NCBI RefSeq assembly: GCF_001949145.1
Contig: NW_019091452.1
Span: 576,788-640,787, forward strand
From: Acanthaster planci
Taxonomy: Eukaryota; Echinodermata; Asteroidea; Valvatida; Acanthasteridae
Length of the DNA: 64,000 bases
Reading direction: 5' to 3'
Shown: positions 41,701 to 53,700 of the stretch, piece after piece
Position numbering within the stretch: position 1 is the first letter of the stretch
How the letters are laid out: every line of letters starts with the position of its first letter
Notes under the pieces: model-generated
What the model was told of the DNA's origin: nothing
Databases searched by the model: none
What the model saw: only the letters and a program-made list of their open reading frames with translations
Program-made: the position numbers and the translations under genes

Positions 41701-44700
41701 ATGCATGCAAGAATTGCTACGAATTGGATTTGTCACTAGGCAGGCAAGCCACTTTGCCTAATAACACAGAGTGGAATGATGCATGCAAGATTGATAAGAA
41801 ATGGATTTGTCTTGACTGGTTGTCTTATTTGTTCCTACTCATCCCCGAAGCCCCAACAGTGCGTACATTGGCATGTGTACCTTTGGGCTTGGACTTCCGA
41901 GTAAGTTTCCATGCATGGTGCTCACGGCATTCTTTTAGGTGTCATGAAGGTCAGCGTTTCGCCGATGTCTCATTTACTTGTTAGTTTTTCAGTTTTAATA
42001 TCCAATAAACTAGTAGTGAAGCAACATACCTACTGCTTCAAACAACAATGCACTATACGCCTGTCTGATTCCATGCAAGGCACTGTTATTAATTAGCCTG
42101 GTATGTTATTGATGTTGGGTTTATAATTGCTTTACTCTTTTGCATTTCCATTATGATCGTGAAGAAAGCAATGTTGTAACTGTTCATGTGCACAAATACG
42201 AGTCTGATGGAATAAAAATTGTTGAAAAATGGAGATTCTGTAATTTTATCATCACCAGTAAAATTTGTAGACCTTGAAAATCCTATAGTAGATACTGATA
42301 CTAAATTTATACATTGTACATTAAGAAAGTTATGACCATTTCAGTAATTTTCCTTTACCGGGGCGGCCATCTTGAAGTGGCCCCCAAAAAAATCCACTTC
42401 CGGTGGTCGGAATTTGATAGACTTTCTGCCTGTCACTCATCACCCTCGATAGAACTATATTAGGCTGAAAAACCTTTTGTCTATTTTAATACCACCTTCT
42501 TGAACGTGCTTTCTCGAAGCAATCGGCCGCAGCCGGACGGGGATGTTCTGGAAGACTGCACAATGATCGCCTTACACAGCATGCACTCTACGGCAAACTG
42601 GCACGACGTCCCATGCGCCTCAAAGGATGCACGGCAGTTCATATGCAAGAGGCCAGCTGAGTCTCTAGGTATGTTCATCAGGGTCACTTCATCATCTTCA
42701 GTTGCAAAATTTCCTGATCAGTCTCATGGTTACAAGGAGCCCAAAATTTTCACAAGTCATCTTTGAAGAAGCAAACACCAAACTTCATTATTGACTTTCT
42801 ATCCATTGTCTTTAGAATCGACATCGCCAATGCGCTCTCCCCCTTTGACAGAAGATGGCGTCATGGGTATAACTCATGAAGGTAATACAAAGACTTACAT
42901 TACGGAAATAGTGAAGGTCAATGCCAAGAATAATAAATTATTATTTTCATAATTTCTGTTAGATATTACCACGGGGAAAAATAAGAAGTCACCCATACTT
43001 CGAAAAGGTTGGTCAAATCCAGTGCAGTAAATTTAGGTATTACTTAAATAAAAAATTAAGCAATGTGTCATTTGCGTACTTCATCCCATTCCACTCTATC
43101 AGACACACAGAGCAAGTGTAAGGAAATCCTGAAACGCTGTGACAACGGGGAATGCGTACAACTGCAGCACGGATGTCAAAGTCTCTCAGGTGACCAATCA
43201 ATTGGCCACACTCCGTATTCACATGACCGAATCAATCAGGTGGAAGAAGATGTGTCTGGTGATGTCTTTGTGTGTTCAACCACTGGCGAACGCATCTCTC
43301 TGTCTTTCTACTGCGACTATGCCATCCACTGCGCCGACGGTTCTGACGAGGTGGACTGTGGTAAGAAAATTCTGTACGTGAACTTCGCCCTACCTGCTCC
43401 CTGCAGGAACCCAAAAATGATGTATATTTACACATGGACGATGCTCTATTGCGTTCGTAAAACACCAACCTGTGCGCACAGATTAATGCGTGAGTTGGTT
43501 CCGCGTAAGTGACAGCTTTTGTAGAAATTGATGGTCTTCAGTGTGTGCTGCATTCCAGTTTGGCGGTTGGCTGTCACCTCTTTGCCGGCGAGGGGTTGCT
43601 TCTCTTCAACATGGACAGGCGATGGAATAAATTGGTGCATGTGTTGTATTCTTTTTCACAGTATAATGCCACAAAGCTGTTTTGAAACACCTGTTTCCAG
43701 TACCCATTAAGACCTTATGCTTCTACAGTGTGGTAGGTCGATCCGCCCTGGGTAAAACATGTTTGCACAAAGTTATAGTCTAAACATTGCCAAGACGTAA
43801 CTAACGTCAAGTTTACGCTGTACATGCACACCTTTCCTTTAGAAGCTTACACTTAATTATGGACATTTGTTATAATTTTCTAAGGCTGCTCCTGGTATGT
43901 GAAAGTGAGAATTGACCATGTAACCATCTCTTTTCTGTTGAAGGGCCGAAGTAGAAAGTCGGAGGATCAAGAGATGTTATGGTGACCCGTTTACTTATTT
44001 TCAGATTATCCAGCATGCCGAGAGGAAGAATACATGTGCGATAACGGCCAGTGCATCAACAACAGCAAGCGATGTGATCTGATTTACGACTGTAAAGATG
44101 AATCGGATGAATCACGCTGCGGTGAGATGTTTATTGGATATGACGAACATTTAAGCCACTGGGTGGCAAAGACAAGCACTACCTTGTTTGACCATCTATT
44201 CTGCTTGCCGAGCTATCTTCGCTGATGACAGTCATAATTTTATCATTTCAGCAAAGAACGTATTTAAACGGTGCATTCAATCCCTGATGTGATCTGAAAC
44301 TCAACCAGTGGGGTAATTTATTCTCTGTCATGGGTGCGAATCTCGATTTAGGCTATTTTTCTTCACCATCTATTTAGGTTATTTTGTGAAAAAAAATGGT
44401 TCTGTATTAAATACTTTCCCTATTGGTCTAGATATATGCAACGCTGGTTTTCAGTGCTACGATGGTACGTGCTTGTCCACGAGTACAGTATGTGACGGCT
44501 TCAAGGACTGTCCTGGTACCCGGTGGGAAGATGAACCAGCAGAATGCTGTGAGTTACCAGGGTCAATGTTTATGCCTGCTGTGTTGAAACGGGTGAATAT
44601 TTAGTTACTACATGCGGGATAACCAAAAACTTATTAAAAAGGTTCTTTTAGTATTTATGTTGGCAAACGTCGAAGGACAGTAATCTAGAAGATAATGAGA

Positions 44701-47700
44701 TAAAAAATAGTGGCTATCATTAGTACAAAACCACAAACCAATACAGAAGTGTTTGAAGGGTCCGTGTAATGCATGGTTTTCCTACCGCGTAACCTCCAAA
44801 TTCATTAGTAAAATTGTGATGTCTATGCCAAGTGAACGCCTCCGTGTTGCATTGATGTTGTGCACACAAAACACCAGACCTTGCAGTACCAAATTTCCTC
44901 AAGGATTATCAATTGCGCTTACAATTTGGCATACAATTTGAATGTAATTGACTTTCAATGCGACCATTGTCTTCCCTAATTGGCACCTTAGCAAGAAAAT
45001 CCTGATAGGTTGTCTTGAAAAACTCGGGCAATATTAACTGTTAAAATTAGAAATCTCAGACAGCTACTACCAAATTTGGAAATGTAAATACTGCTACTCT
45101 GAATGCAAAGAGTCGTCAGGAGTCTTTTAGGGCAACATTCGTACAGACACTGGTCGCAATGCAAAAACATGGTATCCCCCTTCGAGCGTGACTTGTCTTG
45201 TTCTTGTTCGAGTCAACATGCCGCCACTGACTAGACATCCCCGAATGGGGTGTTGGAGCTCATCCGACGGCCGGTTAAGGAATTTAGTTCATATCTCCCC
45301 GACAGAGCTGTATACTCGAACGCAGTTAGTAAATAAATACTATCATTTAAATCAAGGCCTTGACGCGTACACGTGGCGCGAGAATTGGGTTTCTATCAAG
45401 TTAAAATTTGGATGGTGTAAACGGGTGAAATGCAACAAAAATTCCGTTTTGCAGTGCTGTAACAAATCACAGATACGCAGCTTTTACAAACAGCTGTCGA
45501 AAATGGCCTGTTAAGCTTTGCTTCCGTGACAAGCTTGCACTTCGTTGCAAGACAAATTTGCTGGGAGATACCAAGTACGAACACGCTGAGATCTGCTGTT
45601 GAGAGATGCGACAGGGAATCACTGATGCTAGACCGGAGAAATGGCAGGCAGAGTAGACATAAGCACACCAGCAAATTTTGGATGACTCCACCCTCCTCTG
45701 AGATCATGGAATAAACACCAAACACCAGTTGACGTTCCTTAACTGTCACCTGGCTACCAAACATGGAGCGCGGCCAGTATTCAACTGAGGTCGGGGCACT
45801 TGTGTGTCTTACCCTAGCTCTAAAAACTTCAGACCAATAAAGGCTTCAAACAGGAACGGATGTTGAAGAGAAAATACTGTACTGCCATAATAGACATGGA
45901 AATTTTCTCTCACGATTTAGCGAAGAAAATTTGGAGCCCAAAGCATCATCTGGTTGAACATTATGAGAGTAGAGTGTTATTTTACAAAACATGATAAACT
46001 TACCTTTGTACTACTTCAAATTAGTTTTTAAGCCATAAAATGTTTCTTTAATTTACTCAGCATATCAATGTGACAGTGACTACCAACTCGAGTGTACCAA
46101 CGGCGTATGCGCAAACAAGTCAACAATTTGCCTGTATGACTTTGACGAGTATGATCTACAGATCGGATGCCGTGACGTCACCCACCTGCGCTTTTGTGGT
46201 GAATTTATTTTTCGTTGATATTAATATAAATTGGGTATCAGTTTAGAATTGAATACATCCAGTCTTTGCAGTGGAAAATGATTTCGTTACAATTACATTT
46301 TTGTACAGTTGAAGATGATTCGATCAACCTATACTTGTTTCATATCATGAATAATAACAACTTCAAGGTTTAGACATGGAAAACGGCAGTCACATACACT
46401 CACCCCACAGATCCGTACATCCGATTGAGCTGTTTTTTTTTTCAATATTTCGTAAATTTTGTAAATTTTAATAGAGTCGTACGTGTGTCCTGCATGGACT
46501 TTGAAATGTCCATCATCGTATTGCATCCCACTGCGCATGCGTTGTGATGGTGAATTGAACTGTCCGAAGGGAGAAGATGAACTGCGTTGTGGTAAGCCGG
46601 CTAAGGGATCATTGATTGCAATGACTGTTTGGTTTTAGTGATAATTAAGGATTATTGATGTTCTTGCAATGTTTAACGTGTAAATTAGGAGTAGGCAAAC
46701 TGATAAGTCAGGCTAGTCATCAGCGTCATGAAACTTTGCATGTAGAAGGCTCGAAGAAGCCTCACTTATCAGTTTGACTACTGTATTGTATCGTACAATA
46801 ATATATTAGCATCACAGTTAGAGCATGGCTATTTTGCTGCACACCAAAATCCATCCACGGAGATCCGCATTGTGTGTCAGTTTGCTGAATTTATACCCGA
46901 GAAATATAATCCAGTTTCAGATTTGATTTGTGATGGGCTTTTTGTCAATCATTAGAGACATTTCGGTGAAAATGGGGTGAAAGATATCTGTGCATGTTAC
47001 ATTTCCGAACGTTAAAAGGGTTCTTTAAAATCAAAAGTTTGAACTTTTTTCCAATTTTCCCTCACATGCTTCATATTTTGGTAAATGAAAGAGTGTTTGA
47101 AAAAGGACACCATGTAAATTGTGTTTGACGCTTCAGACCATATCCTTCTTCCCAGGGGTTTAAATTAAATTAAGTAAATTAAGCAATGGCAAATTGTGTC
47201 TCATTAGTTTTATCAATTTCAACTTTGGCTGTCTGTCATTGTCGGCCATGATTTATGTGTGCACACGTGCACGTTCATGTACTTGTACTCCAGCAATGCT
47301 AATGTACATCGTCATGCATTACTATCGGACAAACGATTCGGATGCATAATATTCAATTTGCAATAACTTGAAAATTCCACCGATGTTTTTTATCGGGTCT
47401 TAATACACACAGCACTTTGTTTCGTCTGTTTGGATAAGCTGAAGAAGTGGTCTGCAAATGGGAAAGACCGCCGGCATATTTTTTTCCAATCTGATTACGT
47501 TTATTTTTAATCACTTTTTCAGAATCTGTTTCAAACTCTGTGCAACTGTGTTCGTGTAATAGGATGGTCTAATGTTGTCCAATATTTTCGGTTATCGGGT
47601 AATCTCCGTGAACTTTATTTATTTGTAATTCTTGAAAAATAAATTATGGTCTCCATCCGCCGAGGTAAGTGTCGGAACACTGTCCTAGCTGCCTCGATAT

Positions 47701-50700
47701 CCACAGTCAAGTGATCAAGTGCGCATACGATCTTAACTAAGTGGTGCAGGAAGGCATGTGAGTGAACATACGTGCCCTGCTCAGTGAATAATTTGTAGTT
47801 TCTAATTGGATTGCTTCGTAATCTCACATTCAGTAGAAGGTTATTGTTAATTTCAGATGAATTTCAGTGTCCAGGAGCATACCGTTGCCATGGTGCCCGT
47901 TATTGTGTTTCGCCAGATGAGCTTTGTGACGATATTCCTCAGTGTCCAAACGGCGATGACGAATTCTACTGTGGTACGTCAGTGTCACTTTAGTTTTCAC
48001 GTAGCATTGCAATTTGAAGAAGGAAACAACAAAGGGGAACATGGTGATCTGTACTTTATAGAAAATACAGGTAGTTGGTCCCAAGTGACACTGTCAGTTT
48101 TGCTGCAAAATGCTTGAAAGTAGGGTCACATCCTTGCTCTGTTACTATAAAAATTTATTCATCTACAAGTACTGCAAGATAATCTAAAATAAGTTGAAGG
48201 AAAATATCTGCAGTAAATGATGAAACAAATAACGTTAAGGCCTGAAGATCTTTACAAGTTTTTTCCTGATATAATTTTTGGTTTTGTTTGTTGCTTTTTG
48301 ATCTTTAGAAGGTTGGAAGACTTTAAAATTATTGGACTTAACCTGTATCATATTAAAAACCAAATCCAAGTTACTGTAAGTAAGCAGGCCAAAGCATAAT
48401 CTCTTTTTGTCTACGCAGATATGACCTGCCCAGACGGTTGCAAATGTCGGGGATATTCATTGAAATGTGATGGTGTAAGTTGGTCTAAATCAGTTGCTGC
48501 TTTGTTGCCGACCCAAGCCAGACTCATGTAAGCATATACCAGGCAAGATGTGGGACGGTGGGGTACCCCCCTCACCTGCCCAATCCCTATACACACTGTA
48601 GACTGATTCCGATCAAACAATGACGAACACAGAGGCGGTGGGGTTCTCGCCGTCCCATATCTTGCTTCAAATGTGTAGGCATGTGCCAAACTTGTGTGAT
48701 TGACTTTATTCGTCACTCGGCCGTATTGAGCCCACATTTGCCACACTTATGCCTCTGAATATCCTTAAATACATAGTCATTTGGAAAGGCCTGCAGAATG
48801 ACGACATTGAAACTGAACAGCATTCTTTTACTACAACTTCTTTTACATTTCATCAACAAAAAGGATCCTGAAATGGGTCAAAATGTAAAAAAAAAAATAA
48901 GATCAGCCCCTCGCTACAGATTGCAGGTGAGTTCTGCACCTGCCTTTCATCCGAAGTCAGATAAACATGTTAGGTGTGAAAAATTTCATTCGAATCTTCA
49001 AAATATGTTAGGTCTGGAAAATTTACTCGAATCTTAAAAACGTATTAGGTCCAAAAAGGTTTATTCGTATCTTAAAAACATGTCATAACTAAAAGATTTC
49101 ATCCAAAAACGTTATATTAGGTACGAAAGATTTCATTCGGTTTTGGAAAATGAAATCAAAAATTCAAAGTACGGTCTGTTTTAAAAACATTAAAGATTTT
49201 TTTAAAAATTCGATTTTTAAAAAAACATTACATTTCTCAGAAAACATGTTCTGATCTTTTTGACTCTAATTCTGCTTCGTAGTTGTTCAACTTGTAAAGA
49301 CATTATGATTTTGTCATGTTGACAAATTTTGATGAATCATGATACTTCAAAATAGTACACCAGCAGGCCTGGTACAAAATGGCAGTTCGGAGGAAAGTTG
49401 CAAAGTGTTTTAGCAAGCTTTGCTTGTGAATAGCCGATTTCGTATGATATTAAAAGAGTGAGAAACGTGCAGGTCAATGTACGCCCAGCTGGTAAACTGG
49501 AGAATGAAAGGACTGGAAGTTTCCGTTCAATGCTTGACGAACTGTCGAATTGGTTTCACCTCTTATAATGTTGTATCATCCTCAACAATTCGCTTTTTTG
49601 CAAATCTCAATGCACTTAACATCACAATAATTGTACAATTACAAGTGATGCCTCATTAGGCCTAATGTAATTGTTATAAACAAGGTAGTGAATGCATGTA
49701 GTAGTAGCGTTATACATGTATAAGCTTGATTGTAATTGCACTTTTCCAGCAAATTGACATCGCTCCGACATCATGAAGAGTTAGGAGCACCAGACACAGT
49801 GCTGCACTTTGCTCCAGGAGATTTCCCTTATTTGGCGTTACTGTAAGTTAGTTTTTGACATAATCAGTTAATCCAAACACTCATCTTCGCCATTGAATTA
49901 CCTACTATGCACATGTCACCAACTAAGCACATATCGAAATGAAATTGACATGGGCTTTTCACCTTCACACCCCTCCGATTCGTGGACATTAATACCACGA
50001 AAAATCACAATCTGTCGAAACATTTTCTTCCAGATACCTTCCATGTAATGGCATAAAAGAAATACCGGGCGGCCTTTTCAACAAGTCATCGAATTTGTTG
50101 AAATTGTAAGTATCCTAGGGTACCATTTGCGGTAACGCAATTCCTTGCGATAACAACAAGCACAGGAGCTTCCTGTGGAAATATTACAAGTTTGGCAAGT
50201 TTGGAAAAATGTGGCACAGTTTGTAGTAAAAAGTTTTTTCTTTTCAGTATTGTTAAATATGTAAAATTTACGATTCTCATTAAAAGTAGAGCACCATTAA
50301 TCTGATTGGGCAGTAGTTCACCTACACCATTATTATACAGTAATACATAAATCCCCGTCAACCGATAGGTGGATCGCTGATTACATGACATTGAATTTTT
50401 TGTACCATCACACCCACGACGCTTGTGCGACTTGCACCCAGAGAGCAGAAACATTTATAAATTGTGCGTCAGAAACAAATAACGACCACCTCTGGATAAA
50501 TCGCACAGCAGGTTCTAGTGGTGCAAGCTTCTTTGTGGCAAAATGACGAGTGATCAAGCTCCGCCGTTCACAATTTCACGAAATATTTTTGTAAGTAATG
50601 CTAATGCCGCTAACATAAGGAAACATAAAATGCTGCCAAACGATTTAAAAGAGTTCAGAATATCGTATCGAAAGAAATAAATGATTCACAACTGGACCAC

Positions 50701-53700
50701 TTGCAGTTTGGATCAGTTAATCAATCCAGCTGCACTCAGAAAATCAGATGACGAGGATTTTTATAGGTGTTATATAAAATAAATAATGAATATTTCCGCA
50801 TTCGTGAAAGGGTAAAACTGATTACATTCGGTGACAGATGAAACGGTCTATTCCACTCGGCGTCGCGTCGTGGAACATGCAGACCATTTCATCTGTCACC
50901 CCATGCAATTACTCTCACTGTGGCACTCATTAATATTCATCATTTGCATATCAAGCGATGGAGATCGGGAAGTAGGGACGTCGAACGGGGTAGGGGAAGT
51001 TTTAGTAGCGCGTCTCGAGTTTGATGTACAGCCAGGATTATGACCACTGTAAGTGTATGTCGCCTGCGGTCCTTTGTTTACCCAACAACATCTTTTGAGA
51101 TTTGTCACTCTGTATATGTTACCCAGGCCACACTTGGCCAGGGAGGCATATACAGGTACGAAAATCAACATTGTCTAAAGCTCAACACTACAAAAGCTTT
51201 GGTCGATATAGGCGTCAATAAGGTGCCTACAAACGAATGTTCGCCAACCTTGCCATCGTTGTGCGTGCAGATTGAGTAAATCTCGGGTGCAGTACATAAA
51301 GCCAAGTCCAGACTAGGTTTCGCTCTCCGCGGAAGGAGGTTTAGAGGCATTTCGAAGTTAGGATTGTTCGTAGAAAAAGCACGACGTGGATTTAAATAAA
51401 CCGTCACCAAAATCAAGTTTTAAGTCAAAATAGTAAATGCAGCTCAAGAAATGTGAACAATTTCACTGAATTTATAGCCAATCACGAAAAAGGAAATGTC
51501 CACATAGCTGTAGAACGTAAAGACGTGTGTGTGTGTGGGGGCAATCGTGCATAGAAACAGAAAGCTTATTATCAGCCCCGAGCATAAGCGCACCCTCAAC
51601 GGTTGAAAAGAAGAGAGCAATAAAAGAGCCACACTGGTTGGGATTTTTCCTTTTGTTCCTTTCTCTTGGTCCAGGTCGAGGCTTTATAAAATAACTCCTC
51701 CTTTGTAAATTTAAGTATATCTCTCAGTTAATCATCACGACGCCAATACGTCACATTTGATGTAATTGGTGATATCTCTTAATCGGTAGATCACTGGCAT
51801 TCAATCAGATCACACATTTGAGGCGACTAACTTTTCACGGCCTAAGGCGTCTTGTATTCTTGTAAGTATAACCATCCTGTCTCTCATACATGATGTGTCT
51901 AAAGGCAGTACATGATAACTTTGTAAACAGGTGTCATTACGTCAAGAGTGACAACAACGCTTGAAATGAATTTGCAATCTGGTTCAATATGATAAAAGTT
52001 CGCCTCTTCAGAATAATTTATTTCTTGCACGTTTGGGCAAAACCCTGAAGGAATCGGCCAACAGTGCAACATAATGGCGGAATAGGCTTTTCAAGCACCT
52101 TGTATTTTCCCTAGCTAATTTTCTAATGGGCGACGTTTTCAGTTCTGCCACCCTGGCATAGAATGAAGGGTTACAAATTAATCACTTATTGAATGGAACT
52201 TAATTTAAAATGTTACATCTATGAATATCCTTTCCTTTACAGAAACCTAACTGGAAATCCTGTATCGCTTATTGACCCAGGGGCCTTCATTGGCCTCAGT
52301 GTACTTTCTCATCTGTAAGTAATCATGACTTTTTTCATTGACCAAGCAAAATAATTTTCTACTTTGTCGCCCCTCTGTGACCTGAAGTGCTATCTGATTC
52401 GTAACACTTGTAGTTTCCATGGTATAGGGTAAGGTTAACCCCAGCAGTGACGTAATCCCAGGAGCTATTCCCTAGAGTGAAGGTTCGTGACCCCGAGTAC
52501 CCCACCCCAAAGGTGCACAACTGCACGTATGCATAAGCCGTAGTTCATCGGCGTTCAATGTCCCCCTTTTAAAGATGATATGCACCCATCGGTGGCCCTT
52601 GAAACTTCACCTGTTTGCGAAACTAAACATAGGTCATGCAGACAAATTCGGACGGATTCACTTTTTCACGTTACTGCAGCACAAAATCCTTGATGTTTGG
52701 TTACAGGAGCGGTACTGGTATGTCGTATACATTAGTGGTATCAAGTTAAAACTTGTGATGATGACTATGTAGCTACATTCTTGTCAATTTGGATTAACAC
52801 ACTACCTTCAATGTCCATTTGCTTCAAGCAATTTGACCGGCCTTCCCTTAAACACGCTCACTGAGGGATTATTTGAAGGCCTTGAGTCACTCAAACATCT
52901 GTAAGTATTTGCTGAATTAAACCTGCGAATTTTTATTTGTTAAAGGAAACATATGAGAAATGCTTTTATTTCTTCATTTGACAAAGTTTGAAAATTTGAC
53001 TGACATTTAAATTTGACAGACATTGTATGAGAATCATAACACGCGTACATGATTTTTTTGTGATTTGCTTTTGTCAAACAAGCCAAAATGTATGATTTTC
53101 AGCTAAATGAATGAAATGTTTTCATTGGGTGTATGAAAAAGAATTTATCTAGAGAAGATCGTTAGACCTGTTAGGGATGAGTTGGCTAGGCTTGACTGGG
53201 CCTGAATTGGCCATACAACTACTAGCTCTTGGGCTTGTTATTTGGCCCGAAAAACTCATGAGGGAACTCAAAGAGATGAAGTAAGCTAGGAGGAACAGGC
53301 CTAAATAATTTGGAGGACTCGATGGAATGGATGACCTTTCCTCCTGGACGATGAAATTCATATGGATACTTGCAAGCCTCTCATCCAAGCCACTCATCCA
53401 GTAGTACATATAAGAGACGAAGTTCGACTCTTTTGTCTGTGCCTAGAGATGGACAGAGATGAACATATTGATATTGCAGATTCAGCAAAAGGAGAGGAGC
53501 ATCAACCTCCAAAGTATTGTCTCTGCTCAGTTCAGTTGTCAGGTGTGAAGTGGAAGGTCTCTGGCTACCGGATTTATCAGCTCCCTCTCGAGGACATTTG
53601 TGGTTGATCGCAAAGTTATGCCACCCTACTGCTTGCACGCGCTGCAAAACAACCCACACCTCTCCAAGAAACAATGTGACCCGCTTCTGGGGAGTTGGAT

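Larger units (their letters stand above)
39857..42519 (+). other. Intron inside CTLD 3 with tandem and inverted repeats
   Basis: This 2.7-kb intron holds four tandem units of about 185 bp (about 40420-41060), one inverted copy (about 42230-42445), and a duplicated exon-like stretch at 41650-41820. The first 500 bases show nothing recognisable. Confidence 0.7.

Noticed and set aside
45188-45764. Open frames of 108 and 122 residues on opposite strands
   Set aside because: No domain, no splice context and lying within an intron; not supported as genes.
50519-50590. A 72-nt stretch with AG and GTAAGT borders, the size of an LRR exon
   Set aside because: It has an in-frame TGA after eight codons and the translation does not follow the LRR pattern.
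50977-51048. Possible LRR exon ending at GTAAGTG (51049)
   Set aside because: No acceptor at the 72-nt position, and the translation is not LRR-like.
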